Shown here piece after piece: positions 24,951 through 34,482 of a DNA stretch of 52,609 nucleotides. The first letter of the stretch is position 1; each line of letters begins with the position of its first letter. Source of the stretch: CAZWDL01 sp964632995. Lineage in GTDB: Bacteria > Bacteroidota > Bacteroidia > Chitinophagales > Saprospiraceae. Below the pieces are notes generated by a model. The model worked only from the letters and a program-made list of their open reading frames with translations, did no database searches and had not been told where the DNA came from. Made by a program: the position numbers and the translations under genes. Where the stretch lies: positions 1-52,609 of the forward strand of contig CAZWDL010000042.1 of NCBI GenBank assembly GCA_964632995.1. Reading direction: 5' to 3'.

Positions 24951-27026
24951 ATGGCTCAAAAAATACAGCAAGTCAAAAAACGGGACGGCCGCCTCGTCGA
25001 CTTCGACCCCGACCGCATCAGGTACGCCATTCACCGGGCCTTCATCGCCATGCGGCAGGAAGATGGCGAGCTGGCGGAAGAGTTGACGGAAAAAGTGATC
25101 GACAAGCTGCCTGCCGGCGAAACGCCTACCATTGAAGACATTCAGGGGAAGGTGATCGAAACGCTGCGCGAAGCGGGTTACGAAGAAGTGGCCGACAGCT
25201 ATCAGACCTACCAGGAGGAGAAGAAAAAGACACGAGACCTGAAGGAGCAACTAGGCTATAAACCCGACATCAAGATGTCCATTAATGCATTGGCGGTGTT
25301 GCGCAAGCGCTACCTGCTCAAGAACGAGGAGGGGGAGGTGGTGGAAACGCCGGAAGGGATGTTTGAGCGGGTAGCCAGGGCCATCGCTGAGGTTGAGGAA
25401 AATTACGACGATGATCCTTCCGAAATCGAGCCTGTTTTTTACGAGATGATGTGCAATCTGGAATTTCTGCCCAATTCCCCTACCCTCTTCAACGCCAACG
25501 CTCCGCTGGGCGCCCTCTCGGCCTGCTTCGTACTGCCGGTAGAAGACTCACTGGATTCCATTTTTTCCACCCTCAAGGATATGGTGATGATCGAGCAGGG
25601 TGGGGGAGGGGTCGGCTTTAATTTTTCCCGGCTTCGTCCCGAAGGCGATATCGTTAAATCGACTAAAGGGGTGGCTTCGGGACCGGTATCCTTTATGAAA
25701 GTCTTCGACACGGCGACCGAGGTCATCAAGCAAGGCGGAAAGCGCCGGGGCGCCCTCATGGGAATTCTCGACTTTAATCATCCCGATATTTTTAAGTTTA
25801 CCACTTCCAAAGTAAAGGAAGACGTATTTCGCAACTTCAACATCTCTGTCAACGCCAGCGATGATTTGATGGAAGCCGTGCAGGCAGATGAAACAATCGA
25901 ACTGATCAACCCCCGAACCGGCAAAAGTATAAAGCAGGTACGCGCCCGCGAGATCTGGGACAACATCGTCAAAAGCGCCTGGCAGACCGGCGACCCCGGG
26001 CTGATCTTCATCGATGAGGTTAACCGGCATAATCCCACGCCTAAATGGCCGATACGCGCCACCAACCCCTGCGGCGAACAGCCTCTGCTGCCCTGCGAGT
26101 CCTGCAACCTGGGCTCAATCAACCTGACGAAAATGGTAGACGAGGAAAACAACGATCTGGACTGGGACAAACTCGGCAGAACCGTTCATCACGCTGTCCA
26201 TTTTCTCGATAACGTCATCGACGCCAATAAATTTCCTGCGGAAAAGATCGCCGAACAGACCCGGGCCAATCGCAAGATCGGCCTGGGGATAATGGGTTTC
26301 GCCGATATGCTCATTCAGCTCGACATCCCCTACGATTCTGATGAGGCGCTTGAGCTGGCGGAAGAGCTGATGGAATTTATTCAAAAAAAATCAAAGGAAA
26401 AATCGGTAGAGCTGGGACGAAAGCGGGGCTCCTTTCCGAACTTCGAGGACTCCATCTGGAAGGAAGATTACGAGGCCATGCGGAACGCTACCACCACGAC
26501 CATCGCTCCCACCGGTACGATTTCCATTATCGCCAATTGTTCCTCGGGTATCGAACCGTTGTTCGCCATTTCTTATATCCGCAACGTGCTGGAGGGGGCC
26601 CGGCTGCTGGAGATCAATCCGCTGTTTGAAAAAGTGATGAAAGACCGCGGCTTTTACAGTTCGGAACTGCTGGATAAGGTTTCTGAGAAAGGATCCATCC
26701 AGGATATGGAGGATATTCCGGCCGACGTGCGCGAGCTTTTCAAAACGGCGCTGGATATCAACCCTGAGCAACATGTGAAAATTCAGGCCGCTTTTCAAAA
26801 ACACGTGGATAATTCCGTATCCAAAACCATAAATCTGTCCGAGGATGCCAAGCTGGAACAGGTGGCCGGGGCCTACGGCCTGGCGTACGAACTGAAATGC
26901 AAGGGCATTACTGTTTACCGCTACGGATCGAAAAAGGAGCAGGTGCTGGAAATTTCCCGGAAGGACAGAATCGAAGTTGGGCCGGAATATGCGGGGAGTT
27001 GCCCGGGAGACAAGTGTTACTTATAG
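24951..27026 (+). CDS. nrdJ: Adenosylcobalamin-dependent (class II) ribonucleotide reductase
   Basis: 691 residues. It reduces ribonucleotides to deoxyribonucleotides using a B12-generated thiyl radical, with no R2 subunit needed. An N-terminal ATP-cone (about 5-92, 'VKKRDGRLVDFDPDRIRYAI') is the likely overall-activity switch. In the catalytic barrel, 'LSACFVLPVEDS' gives Cys192, 'TNPCGEQPLLP' gives the Asn372-Cys374-Glu376 triad with radical Cys374, and 'ESCNLGSINL' gives Cys385, the partner of Cys192. 'APTGTISIIANCSSGIEPLF' is the class II phosphate-binding signature. The C-terminal 'GSCPGDKCYL' (Cys684, Cys689) is the swinging redox pair. No NrdB or NrdR is adjacent, and the gene is monocistronic. 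Confidence 0.93.
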   Translation: MAQKIQQVKKRDGRLVDFDPDRIRYAIHRAFIAMRQEDGELAEELTEKVIDKLPAGETPTIEDIQGKVIETLREAGYEEVADSYQTYQEEKKKTRDLKEQLGYKPDIKMSINALAVLRKRYLLKNEEGEVVETPEGMFERVARAIAEVEENYDDDPSEIEPVFYEMMCNLEFLPNSPTLFNANAPLGALSACFVLPVEDSLDSIFSTLKDMVMIEQGGGGVGFNFSRLRPEGDIVKSTKGVASGPVSFMKVFDTATEVIKQGGKRRGALMGILDFNHPDIFKFTTSKVKEDVFRNFNISVNASDDLMEAVQADETIELINPRTGKSIKQVRAREIWDNIVKSAWQTGDPGLIFIDEVNRHNPTPKWPIRATNPCGEQPLLPCESCNLGSINLTKMVDEENNDLDWDKLGRTVHHAVHFLDNVIDANKFPAEKIAEQTRANRKIGLGIMGFADMLIQLDIPYDSDEALELAEELMEFIQKKSKEKSVELGRKRGSFPNFEDSIWKEDYEAMRNATTTTIAPTGTISIIANCSSGIEPLFAISYIRNVLEGARLLEINPLFEKVMKDRGFYSSELLDKVSEKGSIQDMEDIPADVRELFKTALDINPEQHVKIQAAFQKHVDNSVSKTINLSEDAKLEQVAGAYGLAYELKCKGITVYRYGSKKEQVLEISRKDRIEVGPEYAGSCPGDKCYL

Positions 27027-27180
27027 CTTTGACGGCTCTTTTTTCAATGCGAAGAAACTATTCGCTTCTCGCTTTTGGCCGTTCGCAGCTCTGCGGGGGG
27101 GTGATCGCACAAGCCATCTCGCCAAGCAAGACCGGGCCTGCCCTCTTGCTGGGCAATGTCCAGCGCGCGGATAGCGAGCC

Positions 27181-27744
27181 TCACTGCTGCCCGGCGTATG
27201 ACTCCAGGTAAATTTTCAGTAACTTTTCAACATCTCCCGCCTCGAATTCCTTGTCTTCTATCCGCTGTACCAGTTCCGGCGCATCGGCGAAGAATTCGCT
27301 CATTTGCTGGATGAATTTTTTCCTTTTCCATTCCACTTCAATGATCTCCCCGGTATTGACGCGTTCCAGCAGGAAGTTGCGCCGCATAGCCATCCGGCCC
27401 GGTTGGTCTTCCCCGACAATCTGTTTTTTCCCGGGATTGTCGATGGGCTGCCGCCGCTCGTAGAGGCGCACCGGTCCTTCGCCAACAATAACGCGAACAA
27501 AATGCTCTGCTTTGGAGGCGAAGTTCTCTACCCCCCATGCAAAGGAACGCACCTCATCGGGTTTGAGCCGCTCCGGATCGGCGTTGCTGCTTTCACGAAA
27601 CGTAAAATAGTCGTATCCTACCTGATAGGCGATAATGCCTTCGTGGCGCTCTCCTCCGGCATCGACATAATGGCCACGGGTGTAGGTTTGAGCCGACAGG
27701 CCGGAGAACAAAAACAGTATTAACAAGGAAAAGAAGATTCGCAT
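27181..27744 (-). CDS. Exported hypothetical protein, 187 aa
   Basis: A signal peptide (1-18, cleavage near LSAQ) is followed by a beta-rich N-terminal part ('GHYVDAGGERHEGIIAYQVG', 'VRVIVGEGPVRLYERRQP') and a helical C-terminus ('MSEFFADAPELVQRIEDKEF', 'DVEKLLKIYLESYAGQQ'). The pattern resembles small periplasmic proteins that are widespread but unnamed in Bacteroidota. No catalytic motif was seen. Single gene, no evident partner. Confidence 0.7.
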   Translation of the reverse strand: MRIFFSLLILFLFSGLSAQTYTRGHYVDAGGERHEGIIAYQVGYDYFTFRESSNADPERLKPDEVRSFAWGVENFASKAEHFVRVIVGEGPVRLYERRQPIDNPGKKQIVGEDQPGRMAMRRNFLLERVNTGEIIEVEWKRKKFIQQMSEFFADAPELVQRIEDKEFEAGDVEKLLKIYLESYAGQQ

Positions 27745-27846
27745 AGGTGTTATCGTGACATTATTTTAATTCTTCTAAAATACAGATTATTTGTGTTCAA
27801 CTCCAATTTAAAGTGAAGTCCTTGACCCGGATTATCCGGGGAGCAA

Positions 27847-28971
27847 TCAATTGTTCCGCTTCCACAATTGCTTGAAGCCGTCGCCAAACTGCATCAGCAG
27901 GCTGCTGCCGCCGGTGGTGTAGCGAGCATAGGGCTGCCAGCCGGTCCCGTCATTGATGTAAATGACGTTGTTTTCGGTACGCCATTGTCCCCGAGTTACG
28001 TCACCGCCGCCGGAACTGCCGCTTATGCCGGCTCCTCCGCCGGCAACTTTGGCGTCGCCGTAAAGGTAGCTGCCGTCGGCATTGATGATCAATCGCCACT
28101 GAGTGGCAAAACTGTATTCTCCCGAGGTGTAGGAATCCGTGTACAGCCAGCCTCCTATCAGGCGGGCGTCGCGCTCCACTTGCTGAGCCCCGCCTTGATC
28201 ACCCGAAGGATCATAGGGAGCGAATCCGCCCTGCGACTGTCCGGCGCTGCTGCGGGAAAACCGTATTTGAAAAGATTGCCCACCCTGGCCGCTAAATGTG
28301 AGCGTGGCTATATCGCCTTCCAATACACCTGAATAGCTGAGCTGCCCCCTGGTTTGCGGATCGAGCATCTGGCCTTGTGAGCGGTTGGCGGAAACCGTTC
28401 CGCTGAGCTGATATTTGTATCCGGCGGCATCGATCTCGCCACTGAGTTGCTGTCCCGTAGGTTGCAGTGTCATCGTGGCCGGCGTGCCGTTCACATCCCC
28501 TGAGAAAGTACCGTTCCAGCCACTGCTCTCCGAAGAGGACCCGGCCTCGCCCAGCGGGCCGCCCAGCCCTCCCTGGGGAGCTGGCGCAGCGGAATTTAGC
28601 CCGGAAGTACTTCCGCGGCGCTGCATGCTGAAGGTCTGCGCCCGGCCGTAGTCGGGCTGCTGCATCGCATTGGGGGGAATCAGGGTTAGATGCAGTTCCT
28701 CGCCTTCGGTATAGGCTTCAAAATACATACCCCCCTGCGCGTTGGTCAGCGTGCCCATCACCTCACTGGCCTCCTCGGTAGCCTGCACCTTGTACTCAAC
28801 ACCGGTCTGATCCGTCAGCGTGCCCGTCACCTGATTCGGAGGGGACTGTTGTAACTTCAGGACAAGCTCACCGCCCTGACCGGCAAGAAAATATTCGCCG
28901 GTGACTTGCTGAGCCGGTAACGAGATCGAAAACAATCCCAGAAGTGCCAATATAAGCCACTGATTTTTCAT
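27847..28971 (-). CDS. Exported hypothetical protein with repeated beta-barrel-like units and Gly/Ser linkers
   Basis: The start is placed at the ATG at 28971, where a signal peptide (MKNQWLILALLGLFSISLPAQ) begins; the longer frame from 29019 would bury it. Of 374 residues, two similar halves (about 22-120 and 155-245) have lipocalin-like strands: 'LVLKLQQSPPNQVTGTLTDQ' and 'ATMTLQPTGQQLSGEIDAAG'. A Gly/Ser/Gln linker and a C-terminal domain follow ('WRLIINADGSYLYGDAKVAG', 'GQWRTENNVIYINDGTG'). No enzyme motif is seen. Bacteroidota have many such exported multi-barrel proteins of unknown function. Confidence 0.75.
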   Translation of the reverse strand: MKNQWLILALLGLFSISLPAQQVTGEYFLAGQGGELVLKLQQSPPNQVTGTLTDQTGVEYKVQATEEASEVMGTLTNAQGGMYFEAYTEGEELHLTLIPPNAMQQPDYGRAQTFSMQRRGSTSGLNSAAPAPQGGLGGPLGEAGSSSESSGWNGTFSGDVNGTPATMTLQPTGQQLSGEIDAAGYKYQLSGTVSANRSQGQMLDPQTRGQLSYSGVLEGDIATLTFSGQGGQSFQIRFSRSSAGQSQGGFAPYDPSGDQGGAQQVERDARLIGGWLYTDSYTSGEYSFATQWRLIINADGSYLYGDAKVAGGGAGISGSSGGGDVTRGQWRTENNVIYINDGTGWQPYARYTTGGSSLLMQFGDGFKQLWKRNN

Positions 28972-29118
28972 CGATTTACCATTATGCATGAATAAATAAC
29001 AGGAGAAGTCCTCGCACAAAAGATAGCAATGAGGCTGGATAGTCTATCGAAAGGGACTTACAACGTCTCAAAATACATATTTTGGGGTTTATTTTCAACA
29101 GAAGGAAAAGAACTCCTG

Positions 29119-29461
29119 TCACTCCAGCCCCAGCTGTTCCACGGAGTAATAGTGAAACGTGCGCTCATCACCGCTAGCAGACCTTTCAGGAGCTTGTATA
29201 GGCTGATGGCCACAGGTATGCGGGTTTCGCCCTCATGCTCGTCTTCGAAAACGGAAAAAACCTACCTTGTCAAAAGGCTGCGCACCGGGTACGGAATACA
29301 GCCGCAGGGCATAGGCATAAGGCATAGCACTTGGTGAAGGTTTGGGCATCGTCGGTAGTTTCGGCGTAGATGGTGATGCGGGCCACGTCTTCCGTCTTCC
29401 TGGCTTCGCGAGAGACCAGAATCATGGACGAAAAGTTAATCCGGGTTAATATCTTCTTCAC
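29119..29461 (-). pseudogene. Decayed gene of unknown family
   Basis: Three coding-like pieces lie in different frames on the minus strand. The first, from the ATG at 29461, is 'MKKILTRINFSSMILVSREA' ... 'DVARITIYAETTDDAQTFTK'. The second (about 29245-29175) is 'FEDEHEGETRIPVAISLYKL'. The third ends at the TGA at 29119-29121 as 'TFHYYSVEQLGLE'. The fragments are in the right order and read like a small compact protein of about 110 residues with at least two frameshifts. Family unknown. The alternative is chance open frames. Confidence 0.4.
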
Positions 29462-29544
29462 AAGAGGGAAATAATAGCTCTGTCTTTGGGTAAGTTACGC
29501 GGCATTGGATGATATTCCGTATCTTTTCTCCAAATCCAATCATT

Positions 29545-31137
29545 ATGAACCGCTCCTTTCTGCAAGCTTGCACACCACACTTTTGGATCCTCGCAGCCCT
29601 GATATTTTTCACATTCGCCTGTCAAACCAGGGACAATAAGGAACAGATGAATGCCGAATTCGACCTCATCGAAACCACCATCGCCGACATTCACCAGGCC
29701 TATCGCGACGGCTCGCTCACGGCCGTTGAACTGACCGAGCGCTATCTGGCCCGCATCGCGGCTTATGACAAATCTACCGGGCTCAATGCCATCGTCGTCG
29801 TTAACCCGGAGGCTCTGGCGGAAGCCGAACGCCTCGACGCCGAGTTCCGGGAGACGGGCGAGTTGCGCCCCCTGCACGGCATCCCCGTCATCGTCAAGGA
29901 TAACTACGACACCGAAGGCCTGCAAACCACCGCCGGCTCCAAGGCGCTGGAAGGTTCGCTCCCGCCCGATAACGCCACCCAGGTACAAAGGATAAAAGAA
30001 GCCGGCGCCATCGTGCTCGCCAAATCCAACATGGCGGAGTGGGCTTTCAGCCCCATGCTCACCGAAAGTTCCATCCTCGGTGTGACGCGCAACCCCTACG
30101 ACCTGGAACGCGTGCCCGCGGGATCGAGCGGAGGAACGGCCGCCGCAGTGGCCGCTAACCTGGGTGCTGTAGGACTGGGCACCGACACCGGCAACTCCAT
30201 CCGCGGCCCCTCCTCGCATCAGGCCCTGGTAGGCATCCGCTCCACCATGGGACTTACCAGCCGTGACGGGATTATCCCGCTCTACCTGCGCAACGACATC
30301 GGCGGACCCATGGCGCGCACCGTGGAAGACGCCGTGCGCGTGCTCGAAGTCATCGCCGGCCCCGATCCGGCCGATCCGATTACGCTGCGCAGTGAGGGCA
30401 AAGTACCGGAGAACTACACGCAGTTCCTAGACGCCGACGCCCTGCAGGGCGCCCGTCTCGGCCTCTTCCGCCGCTACGTCGACGATCCGGATACCGATCC
30501 CGAAATCCGGGAACTGACGATGGCCGCCGTGCGCGATCTGGAAAAAGCCGGCGCCACCGTCATCGACTCCTTTGATATTCCCGACTACGACACCCTCACC
30601 GCCGGCATCTGGTGCCCGACCTTCGTGACGGACGTCAACGCCTACCTGGCTTCGCTGGGGAAAGCCGCCCCCTACCCTACCATTCAGCAGATCTACGAAG
30701 CCGGCATCTACTCCGACTATATCAAGAACCGGCTGACCTACTTCATCAGTGAAAAAGCGGAAACGACTTGCCCCGACGTCTACACTCGCGAGCAGAACAT
30801 CCGCCTGCGCGAGACCATCCTGCGGGCGATGGACAGCCTGCAGCTCGACGCCATCATCTATCCCACCTGGAGCAACCCGCCCCGCAAAGTCGGCGACCTG
30901 GACAGCCCGGCGGGTGACAACAGCCAGATCCTCTCACCGCATACGGGCTTCCCGGCTATCACGGCGCCCATAGGATTCTCCTACGATCAGTGGCCGGCGG
31001 GGATGACCTTCGCCGGACGGCTGTACGACGAGCCAAAGCTAATCGGGTATACCTACGCGTATGAGCAGGCGACGCAGCATAGGTGGGCGCCGGAGGCGTT
31101 TGGAAAGTTGGAAGGGAAGCAAACAACTTCTGAATAA
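29545..31137 (+). CDS. Amidase-signature family lipoprotein
   Basis: 530 residues from the ATG at 29545, chosen because it begins a lipoprotein signal (MNRSFLQACTPHFW...FTFAC); an in-frame ATG 36 bp upstream exists. The Ser-cisSer-Lys triad is present: Lys118 in 'GIPVIVKDNYDTEG', cis-Ser195 in 'PAGSSGGTAAAVAANLGAVG', and nucleophile Ser218 in 'LGTDTGNSIRGPSS'. These enzymes hydrolyse amides of varied substrates. The lipobox places it on a membrane facing the periplasm or the surface. It is followed 10 bp later by an SGNH-hydrolase lipoprotein, so the two probably form an operon. Confidence 0.92.
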   Translation: MNRSFLQACTPHFWILAALIFFTFACQTRDNKEQMNAEFDLIETTIADIHQAYRDGSLTAVELTERYLARIAAYDKSTGLNAIVVVNPEALAEAERLDAEFRETGELRPLHGIPVIVKDNYDTEGLQTTAGSKALEGSLPPDNATQVQRIKEAGAIVLAKSNMAEWAFSPMLTESSILGVTRNPYDLERVPAGSSGGTAAAVAANLGAVGLGTDTGNSIRGPSSHQALVGIRSTMGLTSRDGIIPLYLRNDIGGPMARTVEDAVRVLEVIAGPDPADPITLRSEGKVPENYTQFLDADALQGARLGLFRRYVDDPDTDPEIRELTMAAVRDLEKAGATVIDSFDIPDYDTLTAGIWCPTFVTDVNAYLASLGKAAPYPTIQQIYEAGIYSDYIKNRLTYFISEKAETTCPDVYTREQNIRLRETILRAMDSLQLDAIIYPTWSNPPRKVGDLDSPAGDNSQILSPHTGFPAITAPIGFSYDQWPAGMTFAGRLYDEPKLIGYTYAYEQATQHRWAPEAFGKLEGKQTTSE

Positions 31138-31147
31138 AAAATTAAAA

Positions 31148-31807
31148 ATGGATAACCGTCAACTGTTTTTCATCTTCTTGCTGTTCTTTGTTATGCTCAT
31201 GGGGTGTTCCAAAGAGAAACCAAAGATTTTAATTATCGGTGATTCTATTTCAATTGGGTATATGCCCTATTTGGAAACGCATTTTGCCGACCGGGCTGTG
31301 ATTGAACACAATCCCGGAAATGCGCAGCATACGGGAACAGGATTGCAAAAAATCAGAGAATGGGTGGGAAAAGAGGCGTGGGATATTATCCAGTTTAACT
31401 GGGGCTTGTGGGACTTGTGTTACCGGCATCCCGATTCCAAAGTCCAGGGCAACCGGGATAAAATAAATGGAAAACTCACGCATACCGTAGAGGAATACAG
31501 CTCAAACCTTGATTCCATCGTCACTATTCTAAAACAGGTCACGGATGCTAAACTCATTTTTCTGACTACTACCTATGTCCCTGAGCAGGAAGCGGGACGA
31601 TTTAAACAAGATGCGATCAGGTATAATGAGGCGGCAAAAAAGATAATGGAAAAGCATTCCATTTTAGTTCATGATATTTATGAAGCCTCCGAAACGATTC
31701 ATCATCAATTTGGAAAAGGCTCGGATGATGTTCATTATACCGATGAGGGATATGAGCAACTGAGCAAACTGGTTATTGATTTTCTCCATGAGCAAATACG
31801 GAATTAA
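31148..31807 (+). CDS. SGNH/GDSL-type hydrolase, lipoprotein
   Basis: 219 residues from the ATG at 31148, where a lipoprotein signal begins (MDNRQLFFIFLLFF...MLMGC). Block I is 'ILIIGDSISIGYM' (nucleophile Ser), 'NWGLWDL' corresponds to the Asn block, and block V 'SDDVHYTDEGYEQLSK' supplies Asp and His. The family includes esterases, acyl hydrolases and carbohydrate deacetylases. It lies 10 bp after the amidase stop. The gene is clearly AT-richer than the amidase upstream, which may indicate a recent acquisition. Substrate unknown. Confidence 0.88.
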   Translation: MDNRQLFFIFLLFFVMLMGCSKEKPKILIIGDSISIGYMPYLETHFADRAVIEHNPGNAQHTGTGLQKIREWVGKEAWDIIQFNWGLWDLCYRHPDSKVQGNRDKINGKLTHTVEEYSSNLDSIVTILKQVTDAKLIFLTTTYVPEQEAGRFKQDAIRYNEAAKKIMEKHSILVHDIYEASETIHHQFGKGSDDVHYTDEGYEQLSKLVIDFLHEQIRN

Positions 31808-31905
31808 TGTTTATCGCAGAAACAGAAACCATCCGATGTAGAGCACCCGGAACGATTTCCCCAAAAGGTAGGTTTGAAATTATACTCAGCAACCCTTAAA
31901 AACAG

Positions 31906-32388
31906 ATGGAATTCATCCTTCAAATTACCTACCTGATCCTCTTCACCCTGGTGATGACCTACCTGTATTACCTGAGTTCGGTCTTTTTAAAACTGGGCAC
32001 TTCTACAGTGGAGGAAATGAACGAAGGGGAAGAAGAAGATCTGGTCGACGAAAAAGACAACCTCGTCATCAACTACATTGGCGCCACGGCCTTCATCCTG
32101 GCCGGTATGCTGATCTGGGCATTGATGGGTACTACCGCCGGGAAGGTCGCCTCCGGAATCACGGAGCACAACTTCCTGAAATGGGTCGTGTACATTTTAA
32201 TTTACTTCCTCTTTGTGCGCATTCCCTTCAGCGTCGGTACCAGGCTCGTTCAGCAGTCTTTTCAGTTTAAGGCCGTCCCGGAAAAGATTTTGTTTTCCCT
32301 AGCGATGCTGGTATTCTATATTCTGGCGATTTGCTGCTACGAGAACCTGCCGGATATTTTGAAATGGCATCTGACTTATTTTAACTAA
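31906..32388 (+). CDS. Hypothetical integral membrane protein, 160 aa
   Basis: Four hydrophobic helices (about 3-25, 55-75, 90-110 and 128-148) with a very acidic loop (EEMNEGEEEDLVDEKDN, about 37-53) after the first. No recognised family. It has its own short leader, 98 bp after the SGNH gene, and is convergent with the sulP remnant, with a hairpin at 32405-32435 between them. Confidence 0.7.
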   Translation: MEFILQITYLILFTLVMTYLYYLSSVFLKLGTSTVEEMNEGEEEDLVDEKDNLVINYIGATAFILAGMLIWALMGTTAGKVASGITEHNFLKWVVYILIYFLFVRIPFSVGTRLVQQSFQFKAVPEKILFSLAMLVFYILAICCYENLPDILKWHLTYFN

Positions 32389-32404
32389 TAGACTACCGGG
32401 CGCA

Positions 32405-32435
32405 GACCTGCCAGGTTTTTGAAATCTGGCAGGTC
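32405..32435. terminator. Hairpin between convergent genes
   Basis: GACCTGCCAG (32405-32414) and CTGGCAGGTC (32426-32435) form a perfect 10-bp stem with an 11-nt loop, 17 nt after the stop at 32388. It lies between convergent units and may serve both directions. No long T-run is present. Confidence 0.55.
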
Positions 32436-32564
32436 AAACATCACTAATTTGGGGCGCGATCAAAAAAACCGGACCGCTTACACCAAAGCGCCAAAAAAAT
32501 TTATCCGTAAGGAATGAAGCACGAAGGCATTACTATAAACGAAGTAGTAATAGCAGACCTGTCC

Positions 32565-34094
32565 TCAGAACCTATCGAGCAATATCTTGTAAGAAGGATC
32601 TTCCAAAATGTTGACATCTATCACTTTTTCGGCGTTTTTCAACAGGCGCTGACAGTCAGGGCTCAAGTGCTTCAGGTGTATCTTTTTACCAACTTTGAGA
32701 TAGCGTTCTGTTATTTTATTCAGCGCTTCAATAGCTGACATATCCACTACCCGGCTTTCCGCAAAGTCGATCACCACTTCTTCCGGATCGTTTAAAACAT
32801 CAAACTTTTCGTTAAAAACGCTTACGGATCCGAAGAACAAGGGGCCGTAAATTTCGTAGTATTTTACACCGTTTTCATCGAAGCGCTTTCTGGCGCGAAT
32901 ACGCTTTGCGTTGTCCCAGGCAAAAACCAGGGCGGCAATCACCACTCCTGCAATTACTGCCAGGGCCAGGTTGTGAAGGAAAACGGTTATCAAGGTGACC
33001 ATGACCATCACAAAAGTATCTGATTTCGGCATCTTGTTAAACGTTTTCAGGCTTGCCCACTCAAAGGTGCCGATCGCCACCATGATCATTAAGCCCGTTA
33101 AGGCAGCCATGGGGAGTTTTTCAATCAGTCCCGCTCCGAACATTATAAAAATCAACAGCATTACGGCAGCGACGATTCCGGATAACCTTGCCCTTGCCCC
33201 CGATGAAGTATTGATTAAACTCTGGCCAATCATCGCACAGCCCCCCATACCTGAGAATACGCCCGATAAAATATTTGCCGTACCCTGTGCAACGGCTTCT
33301 TTGTTTCCTCTTCCTCTGGTCTCCGTTATTTCATCGATAATATTCAGGGTAAGCAAACTTTCGATTAAACCGACACCGGCCATGATTGCCGCGTAGGGAA
33401 AAATGATAGTCAGCGTTTCCAGGTTGAGCGGAACCGCCGGAAGGTGGAAGGGAGGAAATCCTCCTTGTATAGACGCTATATCGCCCACCGTTTTAGTATC
33501 GATTCCAAAGTAAGCTACAATACCGAAAACGACTAAAATCGCGGTTAAAGAAGCAGGAAGCGCCTTGGTGAGCTTCGGCAGGCCCCAGATAATGACCATG
33601 GTAAGCACGACTCAGCCCAGTAAAATGTATAGCGAGGAACCACTCAGCCAGGCCCCTGCCGGATCTTTAAACTGATCCAATTGCGACATGAAAATGATGA
33701 TCGCCAATCCGTTGACAAATCCGAAAATAACGGGATGGGGAACTAATCGCATTAGTTTGCCCAGTCGCAGGACGCCGGCTAAAACCTGAATGATTCCGGC
33801 TAAAACAACGGTGGCAAAAACATATTCCACCCCGTGTGATTGGGCCAAAGCGATTATCACTACAGCAACTGCTCCCGTTGCACCTGAAATCATTCCCGGC
33901 CGGCCACCAAAAAGAGAGGTCACTAAGCCCATCACGAAAGCGGCGTAAAGCCCGGTTAAAGGCGATAATCCCGCAATCAAGGCAAAAGCAACTGCCTCAG
34001 GAACCAGGGCCAGGGCAACGGTCAAGCCTGACAATACTTCGGTTTTATAATCTACTTTTTGCTTGAAATTAAAAAGATTCAAATATTTTTTCAT
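32565..34094 (-). pseudogene. SulP-family anion transporter with an in-frame stop at codon 161
   Basis: Reading from the ATG at 34094, the frame gives a SulP N-terminus ('YKTEVLSGLTVALALVPEAV', 'AFALIAGLSPLTGLYAAFVM', 'GATGAVAVVIIALAQSHGVE') up to 'LYILLG'. It then hits a TGA (33614-33612). In the same frame it continues 'VVLTMVIIWGLPKLTKALPA' through the remaining helices to a C-terminal STAS domain ('VVIDFAESRVVDMSAIEALN'), ending at 32565. The intact length would be about 509 residues, normal for SulP sulfate/bicarbonate transporters. One base change (for example TGG to TGA) explains it, so it is either a recent nonsense mutation or a sequence error. Confidence 0.85.
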
Positions 34095-34208
34095 CTACAA
34101 TTTATAGTTGTGCCGAAGTTGTACCAACCCGGTCGGTGTTTACGTTAAAATGAAAAGGATAACTCCCTAAGCGACGTGCGATTAATAAGTATCGGGTTTA
34201 GATAGGCA

Positions 34209-34319
34209 AGTGATTTTTCTTTTAGCCAAGGCGAAGGTTCCCGACCTTAGCAGAGCTAAGGGAGTCCCGCTTTTTGAATCAAAAAGCGGGATTCAACGCC
34301 GGATAAAAGGAAAAGCACT
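34209..34319. repeat. Composite nested palindrome
   Basis: The outer arms AGTGATTTTTCTTTTA (34209-34224) and TAAAAGGAAAAGCACT (34304-34319) pair at 14 of 16 positions. A GGCG/CGCC stem (34230-34233 with 34297-34300) encloses two perfect hairpins. These are CCTTAGC-AGA-GCTAAGG (34245-34261) and CCCGCTTTTT-GAATC-AAAAAGCGGG (34266-34290 approx.). A four-way-junction-like fold results on either strand. Confidence 0.75.
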
Positions 34320-34452
34320 CCTAGAAAAACCGACAGTTATTGATCGTCCGTCGCTAAAGAAAGGAATGGAATAAGGTCTGTTTCAAGGTGGAGAGGCTGC
34401 TGTCAAAGTAAAACTATATTGAATTTTTTCTTTCCTTAATTTTTTGAGGCCG

Positions 34453-34482
34453 CAAAGGTAATGCTGTTTTTGAATTGTGCAA
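34453..34482 (-). promoter_or_regulatory. Bacteroidota promoter reading toward sulP
   Basis: On the minus strand TTG (34482-34480), 19 nt, then TACCTTTG (34460-34453) matches the TTG/TAnnTTTG consensus with standard spacing. Same arrangement and same -7 word as the promoter at 52171-52200. The nearest downstream gene is sulP, about 350 nt away. Confidence 0.55.

Noticed and set aside
27027..27180. Possible terminator after nrdJ
   Set aside because: A TTTTTTC run exists but no stable stem precedes it.
33612..33614. TGA recoding (selenocysteine or Trp) in sulP
   Set aside because: SulP has no selenocysteine members, no SECIS-like hairpin follows, and other genes use TGA as a stop.
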